DNA from: RGIG9041 sp045593905
GTDB lineage: Bacteria; Bacillota; Clostridia; Oscillospirales; QAKW01
Assembly: GCA_045593905.1 (NCBI GenBank)
Contig: JAZNXL010000069.1
Span: 13,850 to 77,849, forward strand
Length of the DNA stretch: 64,000 bases
Reading direction: 5' to 3'
Made by a program: the position numbers and the translations under genes. Shown one piece after another: positions 8,001-14,774 of this stretch. The notes under the pieces are model-generated. The model searched no databases. It saw nothing but the letters and a program-made list of their open reading frames with translations, and was not told the DNA's origin. Position 1 is the stretch's first letter, and each line of letters opens with the position of its first letter.

Positions 8001-9689
8001 TTACATTTTTTCGGGCGCGTCGATGTTCATAAGTGTGAGCGCATTTTTAATAACTGTTTTTGAAGCTACAACAAGCGCAAGTCTGCCGTTTGCAACGTCT
8101 TCGGCCTCGCCCTTGATTCTGCAGGCGTCATAAAACTTATGGAACGCCGATGCAACGTCGATTACGTACTTTGTAATACGCGACGGCTCAAAGTTATCAG
8201 CCGCAAACAATACTTCGCTGGGGAAAGACGAAAGCGCGCGGATAAGCTCTTTTTCTGCCTCGGTATTAAAGCCATAGCCGTTACAGCTTTTAAGCGCGGT
8301 CGCATCAACCTCGAGGTTACGAAGTATTGAGCAAATTCTTGCGTGCGCGTACTGAACATAGTACATGGGGTTTTCGCTGTCTTGCTTAACTGCGAGCGAT
8401 AGGTCAAAGTCCATAACCGACTCGCAGCGGTTCATATTAAAGAAAAATCTTGCCGCATCTGTAGGAATTTCGTCTAAAAGGTCTGAAAGCGTAATGCTTT
8501 TGCCTGTACGCTTTGACATTCTTACAACCTCGCCGTCACGCATAAGGCGAACAAGCTGCATAAGTACAACCTGCAGGCGTTCAGGCTCAATGCCGAGCGC
8601 TTTCATACCCGCTTTGTAGCGGATGGTGTGGCCGTGATGGTCGGCGCCGAGTACGTTTATGCAACGCTCAAACTTACGCTCTTCGAACTTGTTGCGGTGG
8701 TAAGCAAGGTCAACTGCGTAGTAGGTATAAAAGCCGTTAGCTTTAACCATAACCTCGTCTTTTTCACAGCCGTAGTCGGTTGCCTTAAACCATTTTGCGC
8801 CCTCGTTTTCGTAGATTGCGCCTGCTTTTTCTAAAAGCTCGATTGTTTCTTTTACATACCCGCTCTTGTGCAGTGTTGACTCTCTGAACCATTTATCGTA
8901 AACGATTTTATACTTGTTAAGGTCGCTTTGCATACGCGCAATATTCTTTTCAAGGCCAAACTCAACAAGTTTTTGAGTAAGCTCGTCTTTTGAGAGCGAC
9001 ATTACAGCTTGTCCGTTTTGCTCGTAAAACTCTTTTGCGAGTATTTTAATATCGTCACCGTGATAGCCGTCGTCGGGGAACTCGTAACTGTCTTCACCGT
9101 TTACAAGCTGATAAAGTCTTGCATAAAGCGACTGACCAAAGAGCGATACCTGATTGCCCGCGTCGTTTACATAAAACTCTTTTTTAACGTTTGCGCCTGC
9201 CCACGAAAGCACAGCCGAAAGGCAGTCGCCAATAATACCGCCGCGCGCGTTACCCATATGCATAGGTCCTGTCGGGTTTGCCGATACGAACTCAACAAGC
9301 ACCGTCTGACCGCCAAGACTGTCGGTTTTACCAAAGTCAGACGAAAGAGTCAAGATGTTATCAACAAGCTCACTATAGTATTTTTGCGACATTTTAAAGT
9401 TGATAAAGCCGGGGCCTGCAACCTCTACCGTCTCAATATACTCACCGCAGTCGATGTGCGATGCAATCTGCTGACCGATTATTGCAGGTGCCACCTTTAA
9501 AACGCGAACGTTTTTAAGGGCGAAGTTTGCCGAAAACTCACCGTTTTGACTATCCTTTGGTACCTCAACGTCAAAGTCCAAAAGTTCGGCAGCATTAAGT
9601 GCGCCGTCTTTAACGCAAGCGTTATAGGAATCTAAAACCTTTGTTTTTATAAGTGTTTTATAAAACTCAGAAGGGTTTTTTGCAATCAT
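8001..9689 (-). CDS. argS: Arginyl-tRNA synthetase
   Basis: Class I synthetase (562 residues) charging tRNA-Arg with arginine. N-terminal additional domain (about 1-100), then the HIGH-type signature in SANPTGPMHMGNARGG (about 132-147), ADHHGH near the active site, the KMSKS-type VRMSKRTGKS segment, and a helical anticodon-binding domain ending in LTLMNIDAPEKM. It is the last gene of a compact minus-strand operon ddl-murI-DUF1934-argS; the start lies 1 base after the DUF1934 stop. No T-box leader is possible in that spacing, so it follows operon expression. Confidence 0.97.
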   Translation of the reverse strand: MIAKNPSEFYKTLIKTKVLDSYNACVKDGALNAAELLDFDVEVPKDSQNGEFSANFALKNVRVLKVAPAIIGQQIASHIDCGEYIETVEVAGPGFINFKMSQKYYSELVDNILTLSSDFGKTDSLGGQTVLVEFVSANPTGPMHMGNARGGIIGDCLSAVLSWAGANVKKEFYVNDAGNQVSLFGQSLYARLYQLVNGEDSYEFPDDGYHGDDIKILAKEFYEQNGQAVMSLSKDELTQKLVEFGLEKNIARMQSDLNKYKIVYDKWFRESTLHKSGYVKETIELLEKAGAIYENEGAKWFKATDYGCEKDEVMVKANGFYTYYAVDLAYHRNKFEERKFERCINVLGADHHGHTIRYKAGMKALGIEPERLQVVLMQLVRLMRDGEVVRMSKRTGKSITLSDLLDEIPTDAARFFFNMNRCESVMDFDLSLAVKQDSENPMYYVQYAHARICSILRNLEVDATALKSCNGYGFNTEAEKELIRALSSFPSEVLFAADNFEPSRITKYVIDVASAFHKFYDACRIKGEAEDVANGRLALVVASKTVIKNALTLMNIDAPEKM

Positions 9690-9690
9690 T

Positions 9691-10083
9691 TTATTTCTCC
9701 TCTATTTTAATGGTTATATCGTTATTTGTAGTTACAGTTTCGTTAAAGGTAAGCGCATACTTTATAAACAGGCGGCGGCTTGACTCAAACTCGTTTAAAA
9801 GCTTGTTTGTAAACACGCTGACCGCCATGCGCCCCGCAGGTGTTGCGAAGCTAGACACCATCTCGCAGTTTTGTTTAAAGGTTAAAACCGACTGCGAACG
9901 CGGTTTGGATATTTTAACGGTATCGTCTTTTATTATTATAATGTTAGGCTCGGTGTCGGTATAGGTTATGTAATACCCGCCGTTTTTTTGGTTAAGTGTG
10001 CCGCAAAATTCGCTGTCGAACTTTTCTACACTGTCCGAGCGCGTTACCGTATGAATTTTTACAACAACATCAGTAGTTTTCAA
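9691..10083 (-). CDS. DUF1934 (YwiB-like) beta-barrel protein
   Basis: Small protein of 130 residues with no signal peptide. The composition, the alternation of short hydrophobic strands and the central GGYYITYTDTEPN segment fit DUF1934, a lipocalin-like barrel found in Firmicutes as YwiB directly upstream of argS, exactly the arrangement seen here. No catalytic motif is visible and its role is not known. It overlaps the murI stop by 14 bases and abuts argS, so the three are translationally coupled. The family call leans on context as well as sequence. Confidence 0.75.
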   Translation of the reverse strand: MKTTDVVVKIHTVTRSDSVEKFDSEFCGTLNQKNGGYYITYTDTEPNIIIIKDDTVKISKPRSQSVLTFKQNCEMVSSFATPAGRMAVSVFTNKLLNEFESSRRLFIKYALTFNETVTTNNDITIKIEEK

Positions 10084-10879
10084 TGTTTACCTTTTTAACC
10101 TCGCCGTTTAGTGTTTTGCCCAAAAACAGACCCGCGTAGTTTTCAAAGCTCTCGGTAGAGTCACTTACAAAAAAGCGGTGGCTGCCGCCGTCGGTATTGA
10201 GCATATTTTCGCGCTCAAGCAGGCTCTTTATTGTTTTTGCCGCCTCTTTGCCCGAGCTTATGAGCGTTACCTTTTCGCCCAAAAACTCGCCTATTGCACC
10301 TGCAATTAACGGGTAGTGGGTGCAGCCGAGTATTACGGTATCGGCGCCAAAATCTTTTACCGCCGAAAGATAAAGCTTTACAGCGCCGCGTGTAAGCTCG
10401 TCGTTTTTGCTTGTGTGTCCGTTTTCAACAAGCGGCACAAAAAGCGGACAGGCAATGCTTAACGTTTCAATAGTTTGGTCAATGCTTTTTATAGCATCGC
10501 CATAAGCGTTTGATTTTATTGTAGCCGCCGTGCCGAGTATTGCAATTTTTTTGTTTTTGGTAGCGTAAGTGGCGGCGTTTACCGCGCTTTCAATAACGCC
10601 AACCACACTGAACGGGTAGTTGTTTTTAAGGGCGGGCAGTGCGACCGCCGAAACGGTACCGCACGCAACAAGCGCAATTTTAACGTTATGCGTTGCCAAA
10701 AAGTTAAGGTCTTGCGCCGCGTAGTCGGTTATTGTTTTAAAACTGCGTGTGCCGTAGGGTACGCGCGAGGTATCGCCAAAATAAACAATATCCTCGTTTG
10801 GCAAAAGCCCAAGCAGTTCTTTTACTGCAGTAAGCCCACCAAGACCGCTGTCAAAAACACCTATAGCGTTTTTATTCAT
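10070..10879 (-). CDS. murI: Glutamate racemase
   Basis: Cytoplasmic cofactor-independent racemase (269 residues) providing D-glutamate for peptidoglycan. Both catalytic cysteines are visible: VACGTVSA (about 73) and LGCTHYPL (about 186). The N-terminal IGVFDSGLGGLTA and YFGDTSRVPYG substrate-binding motifs are complete. It overlaps the ddl stop by 4 bases (ATGA), so D-Glu and D-Ala-D-Ala supply for the cell wall are coupled in one operon. Confidence 0.97.
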   Translation of the reverse strand: MNKNAIGVFDSGLGGLTAVKELLGLLPNEDIVYFGDTSRVPYGTRSFKTITDYAAQDLNFLATHNVKIALVACGTVSAVALPALKNNYPFSVVGVIESAVNAATYATKNKKIAILGTAATIKSNAYGDAIKSIDQTIETLSIACPLFVPLVENGHTSKNDELTRGAVKLYLSAVKDFGADTVILGCTHYPLIAGAIGEFLGEKVTLISSGKEAAKTIKSLLERENMLNTDGGSHRFFVSDSTESFENYAGLFLGKTLNGEVKKVNIENY

Positions 10880-11934
10880 ATTCTATCCTCCGCCATGGCA
10901 AGTTCAATAAGCCTGTCGGCAAGGGTATAGCCCTCAAGACCGCCGTACGCCATCATTTTGGGGTACATACTAATATCGGTAAAACCTGGGATAGTGTTAA
11001 GCTCGTTAAGTATAATCTGCTCGTCGTCGGTTACAAAAAAGTCAACGCGCGACATACCCTGACACTCCATTGCGCGATAAACCTGTTTTGCGGCTTGTAC
11101 CACACGCTTTTGACAGTCCTCGCTTATTTTTGCAGGGATAAACAAAAGCGACTCGGGGTTATTGTATTTTGCGTCAAAGCTGTAAAAATCGTCAGCCGAT
11201 GCAATCTGACCGCAAACAGGACAGTAAAGCTCGCTGTTGCCAAGCACTGCCGCCTCAACCTCATAGCCTACAACGCACTCCTCAACCAAAATTTTAAAGT
11301 CGTGCTTTGCCGCCTCTAAAAGTCCGCTAACGAGCGACTCTCTATTACTGCACTTTGTAACGCCAACACTTGAGCCGGCACTTGACGGCTTTACAAACAC
11401 AGGGTAGTCAAAGCGTTTTTCAACAAGCTCAACTGCGGGCGCGGTGTCTTTTAAAATATCGTAATTATAGAAAAACTCAAAGTCGGCGGTTTTAATGCCT
11501 GCACGCTCGCAAATTATTTTGGTAATAACCTTATCCATACTGCAAGCGCCGCTTGTCATTGTGGTGGTAACCTGCGGTATGCCTGCAAGCTTAAGCAGGG
11601 CCGCGATTGCGCCGTCCTCACCATTTTTGCCGTGAAGAATAGGAAACGCCACGTCAACATAAATGCTCTTACCGTTTTCAAGCAGTATGCCGTGGGTTTT
11701 TGTATCGGGCGAGATTATGGCAGGGATACTTCCCTCTTGCCAGTCGTCGTTTGCAATAGCTTTTGTGTCGGCATCAGTTAAAAACCACTCGCCGTTTTGG
11801 GTTATTGCAACCTTTACAACGTTGTATTTTTGTGTATCTAAAATATTTATAACATTGGCTGCCGATTTGCACGAAATTTTATGTTCACTTGATGCGCCGC
11901 CAAAAAGCACAGCGACTGTAAGTTTTTTCGACAT
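10876..11934 (-). CDS. ddl: D-alanine--D-alanine ligase
   Basis: ATP-grasp enzyme (352 residues) joining two D-Ala for peptidoglycan. I start at MSKKLTVAVLFGG because AGGAG lies 9 bases upstream; the longer frame from 11958 adds MIIIRSGS over the likely leader. Visible: VLFGGASSEHKISC near the N terminus, FPILHGKNGEDGAIAALL, KPSSAGSSVGVTKC (ATP-grasp phosphate loop), and the magnesium site IILNELNTIPGFTDISMYPK. The position usually Tyr or Phe in the omega-loop (distinguishing D-Ala from D-Lac ligases) was not resolved here. First gene of ddl-murI-DUF1934-argS. Confidence 0.96.
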   Translation of the reverse strand: MSKKLTVAVLFGGASSEHKISCKSAANVINILDTQKYNVVKVAITQNGEWFLTDADTKAIANDDWQEGSIPAIISPDTKTHGILLENGKSIYVDVAFPILHGKNGEDGAIAALLKLAGIPQVTTTMTSGACSMDKVITKIICERAGIKTADFEFFYNYDILKDTAPAVELVEKRFDYPVFVKPSSAGSSVGVTKCSNRESLVSGLLEAAKHDFKILVEECVVGYEVEAAVLGNSELYCPVCGQIASADDFYSFDAKYNNPESLLFIPAKISEDCQKRVVQAAKQVYRAMECQGMSRVDFFVTDDEQIILNELNTIPGFTDISMYPKMMAYGGLEGYTLADRLIELAMAEDRI

Positions 11935-11978
11935 ACTACCACTCCTAATTATAATCATTATATTACATTATAATATCA

Positions 11979-13169
11979 TTATTTATTTGATATGTAAAGA
12001 CCAATTTTATTATTAAGGCGGATAAATATAAACAGCGACGGCACAAGCATTAAAAGATTTATGCCATCAGCTATGCCCCACAAAACACCGCCCGGCAAAA
12101 GCGCGCCGAAAAACACCGCCGCTGTGTACAGGCTGTCGTAGATTTTGGGTGAAAGCCTTGTAAATTCAAGCGCGCGCACCGCGATATAGTACCAGCCTAT
12201 TATTGTAGCGAACGAAAACATACTCATACACACCGCAACAATGGTATTTGAGAATGGCACCGAGTAAAACGCGGCTGATACAATCGACTTTGCATCGCTG
12301 CCGCCGCCCATAACAAACACAACACCCGAGAGCGCACACATTATAACGGTATCCCACAAAACTGTGGTCATAGCACCAAGCGCGCTCATTACAATGTTTT
12401 TGTCACCGCTTTCGGCGGCAAGTATACCGCCGCTGCCAAGACCGCTCTCGTTTGAGTAAAGTCCGCGGGTAATACCGCTTTTTATTGCCGCACCCAAGCC
12501 GCCGCCTACCGCCGCGCCCCAGCTAAACGCCGAGCGCAGTATCGTTTTTATACCGCTCACAAAAAGCACGGGGTTTAAAAATATTTGCGCAAGGCACAAT
12601 AATATAAACGCGCCCGACATTACAGGCACAAGGTATGAGCATACCTTTGAAATACCGCTTACACCAAAAGAAACGGTAATAATAACCAAAAGCGCAAGGC
12701 AAAGCGAGGTCAGCTGTCGCGGTGCGCTCACTACATCGGCAAGCGCATACGACGGCACTGCCGCGCCCATAAAAAGACCTGCCATAATACAAAGGTACGA
12801 CCAGATTTTTGATAGCTTTTTATACCCAAAGCGGTTTAAAAGCACCATCGGTCCGCCAACGCCGTTTTGCCTGTATTTTAAAGACAGATAGCCCTCGGCG
12901 TACTTGGTCGGCATTGCAAGTATACCCGAAAGCCACATCCAGAATACTGCACCCGCGCCGCCTGTCGATATTGCAACCGCAACTCCTGTTATGTTACCGG
13001 GGCCTATTGTTGTGCCGAGCGCCGATGCAAACGCGGCATAGGTGCCCCCGTTTTTAGAGGGGCTGAAGGTATATTTTATTCCCTTTAGCGCGTGGCGCTG
13101 AACAAATTTTGTTTTAAAGCAAAAAAACAAATGACACGCAAGCAGTATATAAACCAAAACCATCACCAA
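11979..13169 (-). CDS. Sodium:alanine/glycine symporter, AGCS family, short N terminus
   Basis: Inner-membrane Na+-coupled amino-acid importer. The AGCS signature runs through GTTIGPGNITGVAVAISTGGAGAVFWMWLSGILAMPTKYAEG, and GLYSNESGLGSGGILA is the second conserved loop; about ten hydrophobic helices remain. At 396 residues it is shorter than the usual 450-480: the first helix begins almost at the Met, and there is no ribosome site. In-frame TTG and GTG codons at 13175 and 13172 are alternative starts; a stop lies eleven codons above the Met. It may be read from a leaderless transcript. Divergent from tadA with only 46 bases between. Confidence 0.88.
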   Translation of the reverse strand: MVMVLVYILLACHLFFCFKTKFVQRHALKGIKYTFSPSKNGGTYAAFASALGTTIGPGNITGVAVAISTGGAGAVFWMWLSGILAMPTKYAEGYLSLKYRQNGVGGPMVLLNRFGYKKLSKIWSYLCIMAGLFMGAAVPSYALADVVSAPRQLTSLCLALLVIITVSFGVSGISKVCSYLVPVMSGAFILLCLAQIFLNPVLFVSGIKTILRSAFSWGAAVGGGLGAAIKSGITRGLYSNESGLGSGGILAAESGDKNIVMSALGAMTTVLWDTVIMCALSGVVFVMGGGSDAKSIVSAAFYSVPFSNTIVAVCMSMFSFATIIGWYYIAVRALEFTRLSPKIYDSLYTAAVFFGALLPGGVLWGIADGINLLMLVPSLFIFIRLNNKIGLYISNK

Positions 13170-13179
13170 TAATAATATA

Positions 13180-13208
13180 TTGACTGAAAAGGTAAATTAG
13201 CATATAAT
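13180..13208 (+). promoter_or_regulatory. tadA promoter, predicting a leaderless transcript
   Basis: TTGACT (13180-13185), 17-base spacer, TATAAT (13203-13208). The start point should fall at about 13214-13216, that is on or beside the tadA ATG at 13216, leaving no room for a ribosome site. Confidence 0.7.
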
Positions 13209-13215
13209 AATTGTT

Positions 13216-13692
13216 ATGAACGATGTTTATTTTATGAAAAAAGCACTCGCGCAGGCAAGGGTGGCAAAAAGTCACGACGAGGTGCCTGTCGGCGCGGTAA
13301 TAGTAAAAGACGGCAAGGTTATTGCGCGCGGATATAATAAGCGCGAAAAATCGCAGTCGGCAACCGCCCACGCCGAGCATATCGCGATTGAAAAGGCGTG
13401 CAAAAAGCTAAAAAGCTGGCGGCTTTCGGGCTGCACGCTGTATGTAACGCTCGAGCCGTGTATTATGTGCGCGGGCGCTATTGTAAACTCGCGTGTTGAC
13501 CGCGTTGTAATTGGCACACACGATAAAAAAGCAGGTGCTATGGGCTCGGTTACTAATGTAAACGAGTTGCCGCTTAACCACAAGCCTGTTGTTGAGTTCG
13601 GGGTGCTAAAAGACGAGTGCGCAAATATTTTAAAAGAGTTTTTTAAAGACTTGCGCCAAAAGCCCGCTTTTAACAAAAATTTAAAAGTTTGA
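13216..13692 (+). CDS. tadA: tRNA-specific adenosine deaminase
   Basis: Zinc hydrolase (158 residues) making inosine at the wobble base of tRNA-Arg(ACG). Zinc ligand and proton shuttle are in HAEHIAIEKA (His53 and Glu55 region), and the other ligands in PCIMCAGAI. RVVIGTHDKKAGAMGS is the tRNA-facing loop. Start at the ATG overlapping the predicted transcript start; an alternative Met lies six codons later, equally without a Shine-Dalgarno. In many Clostridia the SRP RNA follows tadA, but here a different short structured segment does. Confidence 0.95.
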   Translation: MNDVYFMKKALAQARVAKSHDEVPVGAVIVKDGKVIARGYNKREKSQSATAHAEHIAIEKACKKLKSWRLSGCTLYVTLEPCIMCAGAIVNSRVDRVVIGTHDKKAGAMGSVTNVNELPLNHKPVVEFGVLKDECANILKEFFKDLRQKPAFNKNLKV

Positions 13693-13700
13693 TAACAAAA

Positions 13701-13728
13701 TTTACAGTTCCGTTTGGTATACTTTATA
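13701..13728 (+). promoter_or_regulatory. Possible promoter of the small RNA behind tadA
   Basis: TTTACA (13701-13706) and TTTATA (13723-13728) with a 16-base spacer; TATACA at 13725 gives 18. Both boxes are off-consensus. Confidence 0.4.
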
Positions 13729-13729
13729 C

Positions 13730-13821
13730 AGGATAAGGTTAAACTTATCTTAATCCCCCTCCTATTTTAATGCAAAACAAGTAAAACGGCACTGCAGGTT
13801 TGTGGTGTCGTTTTACTTTTA
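13730..13821 (+). ncRNA. Candidate small RNA with a C-rich anti-Shine-Dalgarno stretch
   Basis: Ninety-base segment with no frame. It holds a GATAAG-GTTAAA-CTTATC dyad (13732-13749), an unpaired CCCCCTCCT (13755-13763) complementary to Shine-Dalgarno sequences, and a 14-bp hairpin AAGTAAAACGGCAC/GTGTCGTTTTACTT (13779-13818, one G-U pair) ending in a short T run. Promoter plus C-rich single strand plus terminator is the layout of RsaE/RoxS-like regulators in Firmicutes. It could instead be only the tadA terminator; the SRP RNA core motif is absent. Confidence 0.4.
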
Positions 13822-13827
13822 TACACT

Positions 13828-13928
13828 TCGTGTAATGAATTGCACCTTGCAATTCAATTCATTGAGCGAAAAGCGAAAATTCATGGCGACAGCCAATTCA
13901 TTGAGCGCTAAGCGAAAATTCATTTTAT
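13828..13928. repeat. Hairpin array B1
   Basis: Five to six short dyads: CAC-ttc-GTG, TTGCA units, two near-identical GAGCG..GCGA units and GGC-gaca-GCC, separated by AATTCATT/AATGAATT. It stands immediately upstream of the four-helix-bundle gene; a sister array follows that gene. Confidence 0.7.
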
Positions 13929-13950
13929 TATAGTTTAAAGGTTTAACAAA

Positions 13951-14310
13951 ATGAAAGAAAACAAACTTATAGATTTATCAAAGCAGTTTGCTATTGACGT
14001 TATAACCCTTTGCAACAAAACAAAAGAGGCTAAAAAAGGCAGTGTTCTCATAAACCAGTTACTGCGATGCGGTACAAGTGTTGGTGCAAATATACATGAA
14101 GCCAACTATGCATCAAGCAAATCTGACTTTATAAACAAACTGCAAATCGCATTAAAAGAGTGCTACGAAACTGATTATTGGTTGGAAATTTTTAACGAAA
14201 CAAAAATTATTTCCGAGCAGGAATTTACATCCCTATATAACAACTGTAGCAGAATAAGAAAAATACTTATCGCATCAATAACGACTGCGAAAAATAATAA
14301 TTCACAATGA
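13951..14310 (+). CDS. Four-helix-bundle protein (S23 / 23S-rRNA-IVS type, TIGR02436-like)
   Basis: All-helical protein of 119 residues. The segment GSVLINQLLRCGTSVGANIHEANYASSKSDFINKLQIALKE matches the S23/four-helix-bundle family, first known from intervening sequences in 23S rRNA genes and related to Avd of diversity-generating retroelements. The molecular role is not established. There is only a weak AAAGG before the start. It is flanked on both sides by hairpin arrays, and its TGA stop is contained in the first AATGAATTGCACC unit of the downstream array, so gene and array were joined precisely. No reverse transcriptase or rRNA is nearby. Confidence 0.85.
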   Translation: MKENKLIDLSKQFAIDVITLCNKTKEAKKGSVLINQLLRCGTSVGANIHEANYASSKSDFINKLQIALKECYETDYWLEIFNETKIISEQEFTSLYNNCSRIRKILIASITTAKNNNSQ

Positions 14311-14396
14311 ATTGCACCTTGCGGTGCATGAATTGTACCTTGCGACACAATGAATTGCACCTTGCGGCGCATGAATTGTGCTTCGCACATTATACT
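14304..14396. repeat. Hairpin array B2, 21-22 bp period
   Basis: Four tandem units beginning TGAATTG: TGCACC-ttgc-GGTGCA, TTGT-accttgcg-ACAA, TGCACC-ttgc-GGCGCA and TGTG-cttc-GCACA. Stem bases change together between units. The first unit includes the stop codon of the preceding gene. Confidence 0.78.
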
Positions 14397-14412
14397 TTAA
14401 GGAGAATTATAT

Positions 14413-14763
14413 ATGGCATTTATTGACGACGTAATTGACAATGTTCAAAAGGCAGGTAAAATTGTTGCCGACAAAGCAACCGACGTTAAAGACTTTACCG
14501 TGCTTGAGTATAAGGTGCTCTCGCTTAAGAGCACAATCAACGACAAGTATAAAGAGCTTGGAAAACACGTTTACACAAAAAGCCAGTCGGGCGGCGAGCC
14601 TACAGGCAAAACGGCCGAGCTTTTAAACGAGCTTTCAACCCTTAACGGCGAGCTAAACGAGCTTTTAGAACAAGTAAAAAAATATAAAAAAACCTGTTCT
14701 GCTTGCGGCGCGCACGCTTCGGGCTCGGCGGCGTTTTGTAAAAAATGCGGAACAAAGTTGTAA
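14413..14763 (+). CDS. Zinc-ribbon-tailed coiled-coil protein
   Basis: Protein of 116 residues with a strong AAGGAG site. Residues 1-30 form an amphipathic helix, about 35-92 a helical, coiled-coil-prone region rich in Lys/Glu, and the C terminus is a zinc ribbon CSACGAHASGSAAFCKKCGTKL with two CxxC pairs. No enzyme domain. Its stop lies 11 bases before the flippase start, so it probably heads the operon to mazG. Function unknown; similar short helix-plus-ribbon proteins are common in Clostridia. Confidence 0.8.
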   Translation: MAFIDDVIDNVQKAGKIVADKATDVKDFTVLEYKVLSLKSTINDKYKELGKHVYTKSQSGGEPTGKTAELLNELSTLNGELNELLEQVKKYKKTCSACGAHASGSAAFCKKCGTKL

Positions 14764-14774
14764 AAGGAAATATT

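Noticed and set aside
9009..9500. A 163-codon plus-strand frame
   Set aside because: Antisense to argS, whose motifs are continuous through this stretch; composition is low-complexity and unlike any protein family.
13272..13676. Minus-strand frame of 134 codons over tadA
   Set aside because: tadA is complete and well supported on the plus strand; the antisense frame has no start signal.
13693..13830. SRP (4.5S) RNA behind tadA
   Set aside because: Expected by gene order in Clostridia, but the GGUCAGG..GGAAGG core of SRP RNA is absent.
14304..14396. CRISPR-like array
   Set aside because: Units are self-complementary with variable stems and no constant repeat plus unique spacer; no cas genes in the window.
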